Source: Chromera velia
Taxonomy: Eukaryota > Sar > Chromeraceae
Direction of reading: 5' to 3'
NCBI GenBank assembly: GCA_018398765.1
Contig: JAHBMJ010001106.1
Coordinates: forward strand, 133,969-197,968
DNA length: 64,000 nt
Part shown: piece after piece, positions 37,292-47,943 of the stretch
How the letters are laid out: every line of letters starts with the position of its first letter
Numbering within the stretch: the first letter of the stretch is position 1
Made by a program: the position numbers and the translations under genes
Notes under the pieces: model-generated
The model's database searches: none
Told to the model about the DNA's origin: nothing
The model's input: the letters and a program-made list of their open reading frames with translations, nothing else

Positions 37292-38319
37292 TGCAAGGAA
37301 GAGGGGCCTGCAAACAAAGAAAACAGCTAGGTACCTGCATTTGATTCTTTCTCACGCGCGACGCGGGTGGAAGAGACAAGGATGGAGAGAAGAGAAAACG
37401 GCGACTGGCCGTCTATCTGAGAATTAGGAAAAACAGAAAGCGGTCAGAGAAACAGCAGAAGAAAACAGAGAAAAAGAGACACGAAAAGGAAGAGAGAAAA
37501 CGGAGTCGCGTCAGTCCCTTTCATCCTGCAGGAGCTAGAGATAGTCACTCTGCAGGAAACAAGCATTGGTCTGTCTGACCGACAAAAAGGAGAGAAGAGA
37601 TGCCGACCGACCTTTAGCTGTGGCTGTGCAACCGATTTGGGAGATGCTCTCACTAACGCCGTGGAAGCTGACAGGACCGGAACACGCGGATACAAGAAGG
37701 CTTTCCACGGAAGCTGCACACAGGAGCACAGTAAGGGACAGACAAAAAGTAAGGAAGGCACTTCAGTTTTCTCGTCTTTTCTTCCTGTTCAATATCTCGA
37801 GATGCGTGAGGTCAGCAAGTGGGGGCCGAGCTTGCTAATCTGGTGTCTCCTTCCACAATCAAATTTCAAGTTGTGGAGGGTCTTGCACGAGTCTAGCTAT
37901 CGGGTTCTTCGAAGAGATCAAGCGACACGGGGAAAGGCCGGGCAGGAAAAGAAAGAGCCAAGGTATCGAACAAGGAGATGACAAGCTAGAGGGGTTGAGT
38001 GGGCGACAGAATAAACGGAACTCTACGAAGTCCCCTGAGATCCCCTGATCCACTACATCTGCTTACCTTAATCACTTTGAAATCCTCTGGGCCAAAATGC
38101 AGGAAGTCTTCGGCGTCCGGTTGCAGGTCGAAGCAACTCGATCCCCGGCCTCCTTGGCGGGGTGCTGCAGGGGGGGCGGACGCGGTGAGGCGGAGAGGGG
38201 ACGCGGGGGCGCTACAAAAAAGACCAAAGAGAGACACAGTCAAGTTGAACGACAAGACGAAAAGGCATTCGATGCGAACTCAGGTCAGAACACCGGACTT
38301 GTGAAGACACACACACATA

Positions 38320-38351
<32 letters not shown>

Positions 38352-38368
38352 TACATACACATACATAC

Positions 38369-38417
<49 letters not shown>

Positions 38418-39986
38418 AATATGCAGCGTCCTATTTGAACGATGAGAGAGAGACTGACCACCTCTTGAGCAATCTGCCCCCGGGGAGACTGAATTTGAAG
38501 ATCTGGTCGCGAATCTGTTGCTCCCACTGGCAGCGGCGGGACTCCGGGAGAAGGAACCTGCTCCCACTGGCAGTGGCGGGACTCCGGGAGAAGGAACCTG
38601 CTCCCACTGGCAGCGGCGGGACTCCGGGAGAAGGAAGCTGCTCCCACTGGCAGCGGCGGGACTCCGGGAGAAGGAACCTGCAAGACGAAGAAGGGAGGGA
38701 AGAGAGAGGAGTGAACACAGGACAGAACCCCTCTTTGTCTTTTGAGGGACCATTCCGATCTTCTTTTGCACAGAAGGAAGCAGGAGAGGAAAGAAGATGG
38801 CGAAGAAAACAGACGAAGCGAGAATTCAACAGAAACGTGCGAAGATTCAGAAAAAAAAAGCGATCGAAGATACATGGACAGAAAATTCTCTCGAGTGGAC
38901 AGAGAAACGTGGAAATGAGAAATGCTGGAGAGAGAGAAATGTTCAACGGAGATGTGGAAACATAGAGAGCGAGACGGGGAGACTGACCGGGGGGAAAGCC
39001 TTGTTTTCTTAATAAAGCTGGAAGTATGAAAAACTCACTGACAGACAAACTTTCTTTCTTTTTTTCTTTCTTTCTTTAGAACTTTAGAGGGTATAGCCTA
39101 GCTAGAATCTATAGAGGCGGTCTATGTGTTGGCGACAGTGCAGCCTAGAGTACAGGGCGCCCGCGCAGATCAAGCGAGCAGCTCGTTGGTTGGACTCCGA
39201 CGGAAAACTCAAAAATTTGAAATTCGTTGCAGGTACAAAATGGATTTTTTGTTTCCCCACCAGCCATGTAGCGCACCTAAACGATGAGACAGCGCCCCAC
39301 AGCCTACTCCCATCCCAGCCTCCTTCTGCCTCAAAGAAAAGTCTTCTGGCAGGTCTGTCGACGCAATTTTACCATCAAACGAAGCAGACGCTTGTTCTTC
39401 AAAAGAAGAAAGACCGTCTCCTACCCCCCCACTCTGCCAGCTCGAGGAAAGAACGTCAAGCCCCTCAGACGACGATGCGGATCTCGTCGAGGCAGATCGA
39501 TCTAACCATCCCCCCCCTCTCTCTCTGCTCGCATATTCTGAGCCGGGACCGACTCTCGCATTTCCAGTGACGGCCTTTTCGGGAGTTTTCTCCCCAATTT
39601 CTTCGCATGGGGGCAGTCCCACGAAAAGGGTGACCTCAGATGGCAAAACAATTGGCAAACTCGACAGAGACACACTTGGACGGTCAGGAGATTCATGTGA
39701 ACCTCCCTCTGCCAACGATCCTCCTCCCCTCTCCTCTTCTCTGTCCCTCTCCATTCCGAGCAAAGCGAGCTCGTCCAGCCCCCTTCTCTGTTCATCCCTC
39801 TCCCCCACCTCCTCCTCAGAGCTCTGAGAGATACTCAGGTGGACCGACGAGGGCGTGGCACTAGAGGCCCGCCCCTTCAGAGAGAACCGAACAGAACGGG
39901 ACCCCGAGTCCGCCCCGGCAAAAAGGAGACCTCCGGACCCGTGCGACTCCCAGAAGCGCCCTGCATATTGAAGGAATACACACACA

Positions 39987-40050
<64 letters not shown>

Positions 40051-40645
40051 GAGACAGAGAGAGAGAGAGAGACAAAGACAGAGGCAGAGAGAGGATGCTT
40101 CGATTGTAGTGGCGTGACTGCAGCTCCAAACAGACATGTCATTGAGACAGAAATCTCACAGAGGAGACAAGAAAGCCAATGCGTGAAAGAGAAGGAATGG
40201 ACGAGATTGTAAACTGCCATCAAAGAAGACGGGGGAACACAACCAAGAAAGACGGTAGAAACAAAAAAAGAGGAAAGCAAGAAAGGGAAGAGAGGCACGG
40301 CATCTTTGAAATTTTCTGCCTGTGTGCACGGCCCAATGGAATTGTCCTTCCTAACTTCCTTTGCTTTTCTTTCCTTTCTGATTCACTCACCGTCTCCCAT
40401 CAACTCGACTGTTTCTCTTTCCTCTGCTGTACTCCTCACACCCCCACCTCCCTTGCAGTGCATCGCTTTGGCAAGCGTCTCTACCCGCCTGCCCGCACTC
40501 CACAATTTCACCCTCAGGCGCCCCGATTGCTCCCCGTTGGGCCTCAAGACAACACCGGACCAACCGGTTTCTGCATTGGGGATCAACAAGATACTCATGT
40601 GAAAATGCTCAGCTTCAAGACTAAATGCACTCTCACGTGCTCGAA

Positions 40646-40715
<70 letters not shown>

Positions 40716-42023
40716 GTCAGCACACACACTACAGAGGGGGGCAGATAGGAAACTTGCGTCGACACACGTGCTTTTGGAAAAGCTCTGATCCAGAATCTCA
40801 TGAGATAATTTTCTCTTTGCTTGCTGACCTGCGCAGAGTCCCTCCCGGATGCCCTCCTGAAGAAACCTCTGGCCTCTCCTCTCTGCATCCAGTCTGTTGC
40901 CCTCCGGGTCCCTTGACCTCGAGGCGTCGAAGTACAAGTGCCTCTCGATGGACCCGTACAGGACGTCTCCAGGGCACGCCGGGGCCCTCCAATAGAGAAC
41001 GAATGCCCTTGCAACAGCACACGCGGCATCCTCATTCGGGTTCTCTAAAAGGGACCGCAGCCTCACAGGCCCCCCCGCCTTCTCAAACTCCCCTCGGAAT
41101 CTCCTGCCCCAGACAGCACCAGAAGGAAGGATGTTGTCCCTCTCTTTCAGAGCCGAAGCTCGCTCTTTTCTCTTGCCTTCACCCTCTCTGGGCCCATCTT
41201 TTTCCTCTTCTTCGTCTTCTTCCTTTCCACCCCCACTCTCAACGTTCTCAGAGGCTACTGAATAAGAAGCAGATAGAGTCGGAGGCAAAGCCAAAAGATT
41301 CCCCAGAATCAGAGTTGCTGCCCGACAACAGTAGACTGAATGAACCTCTGCCTGCAGGGACACCGAAAGAAACAGAAACGAATTAAGAGCACTCATTCAT
41401 TGATTTCGAACTTACTGCCTTTTGAATACCATTGGGTCCAGTGGGAGAATAAAGGAGGGCTGAAAAAGAACAAATTGGTCGGTCTCCTTTTCTGCGAAGC
41501 CTCCCTGGTGCAAAGGCAGAAAACGCGCGGCAAAGAAAGTGCAAGAGCAAAAAACCCGTACATGAGCACGCGGTGGGTAAGCAGGCAGAGAGACAGGCAG
41601 GCAGGCAGACTGTATGTTTCTTTCTTTCTTTCTTTTCATTTTCCTCTCCTTTTCATGCACATACAGACAGAGAGACAGACCAACCAACCAGCGCAAGAAG
41701 AGTCCTCACAGCCTGGCTCTCTTCAAGAAAACCCTCCAGCTCAAAGAACCCAGAGGGAATTCTTGCCCCCCCTTTCTGCTCTGCCTTTTCAGTCAGGCTC
41801 GTCACAGAGGTCCCCCCCCTTGCCTGGAAAGAGAAATTTCGGGACCGCCAGGCAGAGAGCCAGAGAACGAGCGCGGCAGCTGAAGCACGCGTGAGAAAGG
41901 AGAGACAGTAAAGCACGTCGCTGCAATTGCATACATGGGGGGAGGAGTGCACAGTTGTACGGGGGGAGGCGCTTATCGACCAGCGTCTGGAGTAGTATGA
42001 GAAGTTAATTGTTCTTTTGTTTG

Positions 42024-42065
<42 letters not shown>

Positions 42066-42971
42066 TGTTTTCTTCCTTCCTTCCTACAGGTTCGAGCTGT
42101 CTTTTTTCCAAGCTGAAACTATTTCTTCCGAAAAGGGCGGATAGAAATAGAGCGAAGAAGCTTCCCGCGATCAAGAAAGCAAGAAGTGGGAAACAAGTGG
42201 CGCGATTCGACTTCAGACAGAAGAAAGAATGGAAGGGGCCAACGAACGTTCTCTGTGTGTTCACATGTGCCGGGAAGTGGAGCTTCTGTTGTCTGAAGAG
42301 AACAGTCCTCATCAGATCCTCTCGGGACTTCAGAGCTCTCCATTGCCCTGCGAGGCTCCTCCCTCTTTCCTCCTTTTTGGTCTCTCCCCCTCTCTTCTCC
42401 GACGAAGAGGAAACAGAGACACCCCCCCCTGCCGATGCACCCGATGATAGAGCCCCCCTGAGTGTCCTCAAAGCTGTCAACTTGTCGTCTCCCTGCAAAC
42501 GCACATCGTTCACAAACAAATTGAAGGGTCTCTGTATAGATGACAGAGCTTTTCTTTCCACACACATAGATGTTTTTGGCCAGAAACGTTGCCGTCTCTC
42601 CATGCCTCCACGTCCAAAAACAGCGAAGGAACGAATGAACAGGAGAGGCAGACAAAAAGGTGTGCGTACGAGAGAACCGAGGCGGTGGGGACCACAAAGA
42701 GAGAGACCCGCTACAGGAGGAGAAGAAAACTGTGAGACAAGCGGTAGCGGGGCACTTGACAGAGAAAAACCACCGATTGGAATGCAGGAAGGAAAAGGAG
42801 AGAATGCGTCTCATCTTGTCCCATTTCTCACACCTCAACTCTTATCCCACAAAAATCCCCATCAGCGTGTGAGTCCGCATGCACTCTCTAATTTATTTTC
42901 GTCTCCAGGGAATTGGCAGGCTGAGTGAACTCCACACACAGACGCACAAATGAAGGAATAAAGATGACAGA

Positions 42972-43010
<39 letters not shown>

Positions 43011-43098
43011 CACACTCACACTCACACTCACTCTCACACTCCCACTCCCACTCCCACTCCCACTCACACTCATACGTACACACACACACACACACACG

Positions 43099-43148
<50 letters not shown>

Positions 43149-44147
43149 ACGAATCCCATGCATGTATCGATCGCCGGACAGAGAGACGGACAGACAAAGA
43201 GAGAGACAGACCTTCAGATTATCCAGAGAGGGACACTTCCGCTCTCCCTCAACAAATTCGTCTCCCCACCTGCAGAACATCAAACCGAATCGACCAACAA
43301 AAATTCTCTCCATCATCTAATGCATCCAAGGCTCAGTCAGTCTGTCATTCAGCCAGCCACTTCTTGTGCTGTCTGCCTGCTGTGTGGGCGCATTTGCATC
43401 GTTGGTCTCTACTAAGGCTTTGACGAAGCAAGACACGAGAGCTGAGAGAGGAGAATGAAGTCATCGGCTTGGCTCGATTAGTTCTGTAAAAGTCCATTCT
43501 GACCTTCGAGTGCACAAAAGAATCCACTGAGGGGAGTTCAGGCCTGCGAGCCTCGCAAGGCGACGCCCGACCACTCGGCTGCAGAGGACACACAGAAGAG
43601 AGGTGTCACGCAGGCCGACTGTCCTCTTGCCCGAAAGGCACGAATGAATTCAGACAGAATTCAACGGCACAAAATGAAACACTTTCGCTTGAGATCAACA
43701 GGGGAAAAACGGGCTGTATACCAGGCCCGCGCCTCCTGTATTTCTTTTTCCGAGGACACACCTTTTCAGTAATGCATCAGAGGGCAAAAAGTCCAGAATT
43801 GCGGGCCAGAGATCTTCCATGCGAGCCAGCCTCTCCTCCCTCTCCTCTGCCAGTCTCCGTCTCCTCTCCTCCTCCTCTTTCTCCCTCTCACTGTCCCTCT
43901 GGATTTTTGTCTCAAAGGAATGTAGACTCTCTCCCAGTCTCTGCGCATCTTTCTTGACGGTGTTGATCTTTTGCTGCAGTGAACAGAGGGCAATTCGAAC
44001 ATTGTGAAGCAACACGTAGACGGATGGAGACAGGTTGTGTGAGTCACTCACCTCAAGTGCCCTCGAAGCCAAGAGAGATTTCTTCAGCCAGCTGGGAAGA
44101 TTGGCCTCCTGCCTTTCCTTTGCAACACTTTCTTTGTCTTCACTCAT
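37122..44147 (-). CDS. F-box protein, multi-exon, unknown C-terminal function
   Basis: Probably a substrate adaptor of an SCF ubiquitin ligase. Thirteen exons in the minus direction: 44147-44052, 43973-43762, 43578-43504, 43269-43212, 42492-?, 41920-41689, 41351-40829, 40570 to about 40448, 39960-39308, 38514-38462, 38211-38067, 37713-37612, 37170-37122. Phases agree at every junction I could test; the donor of the fifth exon and anything past 37122 are unresolved. The start is the ATG of MSEDKESVAKE. Exon 2 carries a Glu/Arg-rich coiled coil. Across exons 2-4 the sequence LWPAILDFLPSDALLK, SRVVGRRLARLAGLNSPQW, ILLCTRRW fits the F-box pattern. Later parts include AVARAFVLYWRAP, SGRLRVKLWSAGRRVETLA and a Ser/Glu-rich linker (39960-39308), none of which I can assign. 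It is head-to-head with the gene at 44708. Confidence 0.75.
37209..37289. other. Assembly gap (45 N) followed by 36 G
   Basis: 45 undetermined bases at 37209-37253 are followed directly by a 36-base G run at 37254-37289. The G run is likely a collapsed or mis-sequenced homopolymer at a contig edge. It falls in an intron of the F-box gene. Confidence 0.95.
38309..38415. repeat. (CA)n/(CATA)n/(GA)n microsatellite in an F-box gene intron
   Basis: CA units interspersed with CATA, then GA units. On the gene strand it lies just after the donor of exon 38514-38462. Confidence 0.9.
38521..38680 (-). repeat. Four tandem 40-bp units at an intron-exon boundary
   Basis: Four copies, nearly identical, of a 40-base unit immediately upstream (gene sense) of the exon at 38514. 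Each unit boundary reads CAG followed by GTTCC on the gene strand, so each unit carries a possible 3' splice site. The period is not a multiple of three. The acceptor that keeps the frame from exon 39308 to exon 38514 is the CAACAG just after the last unit, so I place the array in the intron. Confidence 0.85.
39978..40093. repeat. (CA)n(GA)n microsatellite before an F-box gene exon
   Basis: On the gene strand this reads (TC)n then (TG)n and ends 16 bases before the AG that opens the exon at 39960. Confidence 0.9.
40649..40710. repeat. (TC)n(AC)n microsatellite in an F-box gene intron
   Basis: TC units followed by AC units, in the intron between exons 41351-40829 and 40570-40448. Confidence 0.9.
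42974..43142. repeat. (CA)n/(CACT)n/(GA)n microsatellite in an F-box gene intron
   Basis: Blocks of CA, CACACT, CTCCCA, CA and GA units. Long frames across it are artefacts. Confidence 0.9.
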
Positions 44148-44707
44148 TTCGAGCACGGAAACTGCAGTTTTGAATTTCTTTGCCAGAGAACCAGGCTGGC
44201 TACGCTTTAATTTGGAACACCGCACCGTGTGACAGAAAAGGGACCTTCGACAGGAGCGGCCCTTTGATTCATGTAGCAGATCGGTACTGCTATATTATAT
44301 ACATGTGCTGCTTGCTGACCTCACATGTTGTGCTCCATTGTACTCTACGTGTGACACTCGATCTGTCTGTGCGTGTCAGATCATGTCAGATCTATAGCTG
44401 TCATGCATGACCTGCCGTCTCTGCCAAGCACATGCACCGACATGCGAGCTTGATCGAGCCAAGCGCGCCAACGGAGCTTGACCGAGCTATATTCGTCATG
44501 CATCCCTGCACGTGCTCTGTGGCTGGCTTGATCTCAAGACGCCATGAGCACAAAGCTGCAAGTAGCAAAGGCGACAGGCGACACGTTCGTGAAAAAGCTC
44601 TAGCTGTAGCTGTTTACAAGGATTCGAAAGCTGTTCGAGAGAGTCGCTTGCCTCTAAGCGAGACCCTTCACCAACTGATCAAGAGACGCCAAAAGCTAGC
44701 AGCCACG
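44148..44707. promoter_or_regulatory. Divergent intergenic region, F-box gene and secreted-repeat gene
   Basis: About 560 bases between two divergent start codons. The frame of the right-hand gene is open back to 44432, but that extension has no signal and is read here as 5' UTR. No clear core promoter motif is seen. Confidence 0.45.
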
Positions 44708-46063
44708 ATGATGCGTCTTCCCATCGTTGCTCTTGTGGTTTCTTCGATCACAGCTTTCTCTGTCTTCTTTTCTGATTCCCTTCTGTCTCTCAGACAGACC
44801 GTCCCGGAAGGATGGTCAGACTTCTGCAAGGGTCCAGTCGACTTGGGGATCTACTCAGGGAGAGTCCTGAATGGGATCGAGGCTTCTGCCCACTCGCTGA
44901 ATGTCTTGATGTCCTCTGTGGAGCGATTCAAGGCACAGCTTTTTGCTAACGAGACTCTGTCTGCAGACTCAGCATGGAGTGAGGAAGCCAGAGAAGGTTT
45001 GAAGAAGATGTGGGAGGACTACGTCGCGACGGCGACGGACGAGTTCTGCAGCTTTTACTCCACTGAAAAGCCCCCCGCCTTCAGCTCTCTAGATCTTGGC
45101 ACCGTCTCCGTGTCATCTCTAGATACCTTGCAGAAGGTGACGAGGACCGCATTTCTGAACAAGAACGTGAAGTGGGCAGAGGTAGACGCCATCCGTCGAG
45201 GTCTCGCACCAAGAAAGCCCCTGCAGAACAGAATTGACGATGTGTGTAGGGATGTGGGGGCGACTCCCTCTGCGGAATCGACAGCAAAGAAGGGGGAGTT
45301 GGAGGCAGAAATCGCTTCCCTCCAGAAGGAGGTGGAGGCCCGAGACCCGGATCTGCACTTGCAGGTCTCTTCTACGGAACCCGCTCCGCGTTTCAGCAAG
45401 AAGCCAGCCTTGAGAAGGCAGAACGATGCAGTGCGTAGCACTGAATCTCCCCTTCTGTCTCTCAGACAGACCGTCCCGGGAGGGTGGTCAGACTTCTGCA
45501 AGGGTCCAGTTGACTTGGAGATCTACTCAGGGAGAGTCCTGAATGGGATCGAGGCTTCTTCCCACTCGCTGAATGTCTTGAGGTCCTCTGTGGAGCGATT
45601 CAAGGCACAGCTTTTTGCTAACGAGACTCTGTCTGCAGACTCAGCATGGAGTGAGGAAGCCAGAGAAGGTTTGAAGAAGATGTGGGAGGACTACGTCGCG
45701 ACGGCGACGGACGAGTTCTGCAGCTTTTACTCCACTGAAAAGCCCTCCGCCTTCAGCTCTCTAGATCTTAGCACCGTCTGCGTATCATCTCTAGATGCCT
45801 TGCAGTCGGTGATGAGGACCGCATTTCTGAACAAGAACGTGAAGTGGGCAGAGGTAGACGCCATCCGTCGGGGTCTCGGGCCGAGAAAGTCCCTGATGAG
45901 CAGAATTGACAACGTGTGTCAGGATGTGGGGGCGACTCCCTCTGCGGAATCGACAGCAAAGAAGGGGGAGTTGGAGGCAGAAATCGCTTCCCTCCAGAAG
46001 GACGTGGAGGCCCGAGACCCGGATCTGCACTTGGAGTCCCTCTCTTTGGAGTACTTTCTGTGA
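44708..46063 (+). CDS. Predicted secreted protein made of two tandem copies of one domain
   Basis: Family not recognised. A single uninterrupted frame; I choose the ATG at 44708 because it gives a classic signal peptide (MMRLPIVALVVSSITAFSVF), giving 451 residues. An upstream in-frame ATG at 44432 would bury that signal. The body is a 672-base tandem duplication: unit 1 about 44779-45366 and unit 2 about 45451-46038, joined by a short basic linker. Each unit (about 195 residues) runs from SLRQTVP-GWSDFCKGPVD to EARDPDLHL. It is mainly helical in character, has two conserved Cys residues (DFCKG, EFCSFY) and a third (DVC), and ends in a short Glu/Lys coiled-coil-like stretch. The units differ at 17 residues. 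The lack of introns is unusual here, where neighbours have many. Possible roles, such as surface or secreted effector, are guesses. Confidence 0.8.
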   Translation: MMRLPIVALVVSSITAFSVFFSDSLLSLRQTVPEGWSDFCKGPVDLGIYSGRVLNGIEASAHSLNVLMSSVERFKAQLFANETLSADSAWSEEAREGLKKMWEDYVATATDEFCSFYSTEKPPAFSSLDLGTVSVSSLDTLQKVTRTAFLNKNVKWAEVDAIRRGLAPRKPLQNRIDDVCRDVGATPSAESTAKKGELEAEIASLQKEVEARDPDLHLQVSSTEPAPRFSKKPALRRQNDAVRSTESPLLSLRQTVPGGWSDFCKGPVDLEIYSGRVLNGIEASSHSLNVLRSSVERFKAQLFANETLSADSAWSEEAREGLKKMWEDYVATATDEFCSFYSTEKPSAFSSLDLSTVCVSSLDALQSVMRTAFLNKNVKWAEVDAIRRGLGPRKSLMSRIDNVCQDVGATPSAESTAKKGELEAEIASLQKDVEARDPDLHLESLSLEYFL

Positions 46064-46825
46064 GAAGTTTGTCAAACCGAAACACCTTAAGAAGAGATGT
46101 TCGGTGGGTTGCAGGGGAGGGGGAGAGGAGGCCCAGGCCTATCTGTCAACGCTCTGATGGCTCTGAGTTAGTCTAGGAGTTAGTATCAGAGTTACTTTCC
46201 GAGTCCAATGACAGCAACAGAGCGCAAATTGCTCTGAGTTAATTACTTTCCGAGTCCATGCAAGGGGAACAAGAAAGCGCAAGAAAACGGCCAAATTATT
46301 TGGTTTGATTTTCGGTTTTTCTTCCATTTTCGTCACTATGACTCACTCGTATTATCGCGCGGCGGTATAGTGTTAATTATTTAAAATTATTTAGAATCGT
46401 ATGTATAGAATACTGTCTGCCCTATAATGATAATTATATTTCACAATTCATCGTTTGTCATGACATTTGAAATTATAGACTTTAAACTTTATTTCACTAT
46501 AAAACTTTACAGATCACACTTACTTTAGCACTTAGTGATGGAATCAGTTTAATATATATCTTTAATAACAATTAAAAACTTAAAATTGTGAATTGCTGGC
46601 AGTAAAAACTAGCTATAGGGAGCTCTCATGTGAGGGAACTTATAAAGTTTAATCTCAAATCCAACCTCAAATCTGGTTAAATCTGGCATTTAACTTCAAA
46701 TCAAATCAATTAATTAAATCTAAATCTATTAGGATTAGGATTAATGTCCGGAGGATTGGCCTCCCGCCCCAATGCCGAATGTCCGACGTGCGGCTTCCAG
46801 GGAAAGCGGTTAGACGCATCAGACC
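46064..46825. other. 3' flank and AT-rich spacer
   Basis: A short duplicated block (CTCTGAGTTA then TTACTTTCCGAGTCCA) occurs at about 46,160-46,205 and 46,220-46,258. From 46,340 the sequence is AT-rich. No gene is seen. Confidence 0.5.
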
Positions 46826-46927
46826 TATCAAATCAAACTTGGTCACTACTCGCATGTTAAAGAACCTACTACTATATATAGTAGTAGGTTCTTTAACATG
46901 CGAGTAGTGACCAAGTTTGATTTGATA
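46826..46927. repeat. Perfect 102-bp palindrome
   Basis: Two 51-base arms (46826-46876 and 46877-46927) are exact reverse complements with no spacer. The arm contains AAACTTGGTCACTACTCGC and the centre reads ACTATATATAGT. Either side carries related AT-rich sequence with the motif TCAAATCAAAT. Confidence 0.97.
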
Positions 46928-47039
46928 TGGCTATGAAGTTTAACTTCAAAATCAATCTCAAATCCGCCTAGGTTTGCAAATATAAAGCCTTATCCTCAAA
47001 TTAAATCAAATTCAAATCCATCAGGGTTGCTTTTTTTTT

Positions 47040-47342
47040 TGGCGGCAGAGAAGAGCGATTGCTGGCAGGACGGCAATTGCCGGCAGAGCTTGTTGCCACC
47101 GGCAGAACGACTGGCAGTCGATGACACAGAAAGTTAGAGTTTAATGATAAAATCCGTGGGTCATTATCTGTTGGAGTTAGTTTATGTACACTGTATACAG
47201 TCCGTTTATAGGTTTAAACAGTGTGACAGTCCAAAATTTTTTTTTTTGAGACTCATTTTTTTATTTTTTTTTTTTTCGGCAGTGACTAAGTCAGAAATAT
47301 CTATTGCCGGCAGACCAGCAATTGCCGGCAACGAAGGGTCAT
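47040..47342. repeat. Cluster of TTGCCGGCA motifs
   Basis: TTGCCGGCA occurs at about 47,075, 47,305 and 47,322, with near matches (TTGCTGGCA, CACCGGCAG, ACTGGCAG) in the same two patches, about 47,040-47,115 and 47,277-47,330. They flank an AT-rich middle. It may be the subterminal sequence of a small transposon; no clear TIR is resolved. Confidence 0.5.
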
Positions 47343-47904
47343 TACCAGTAGCGATCGCAACCCTGAAATCCATCAAATCAAGCCTGCAAGTGTAGTGGTC
47401 ACTAACCAATGCCCCTTTTTTATGATTTTTGACCGGGTTTCTACTGGTTTCAGACTTTAATTTGCTGTTTGAATTAGTCAATCATTAGTTTGAATAAAAG
47501 AAGCAGATGGGCATCCATCTTCCTCAACTTGAACTGCGAACATGCAGCCCTTTAAAATTCTCCTGGCTCCTTGCCCCCATTCCAAAACTTAATTCTGTAT
47601 CCGAGTCGTCTGACGAACAGACATAGGAAGATCGAAGCCTGTGGGCCGCTCTCTCATTTTCAAATTTAAAAGTACAGGGAGCTACCTGACTACTGCTGTC
47701 TAAATCCTTAAGTACAATGATTGAGGAAAACATTCTTTCTTTCTTGTTTGTGTAAGGCGATCGAGAATAGATCGAATGGAGAGAAAGAGATAGACTAATA
47801 GTACCATCCATCCGTTTACTCCCTTAATTCTGTCTGCTGTCTACAATTTGATCCTTCCCTTCTCAGTGCTTCCCTATCTACCTTACCTCATCATGTGTCT
47901 AGGC

Positions 47905-47907
<3 letters not shown>

Positions 47908-47943
<36 letters not shown>

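Noticed and set aside
38285-38875. Minus-strand frame encoding a Pro/Ser repeat protein from the 40-bp array
   Set aside because: All three frames are open because of the repeat. Phase between flanking exons is kept only if the array is intronic.
44432-44707. N-terminal extension of the secreted-repeat protein
   Set aside because: It would place the hydrophobic signal about 90 residues inside the protein and has no conserved feature.
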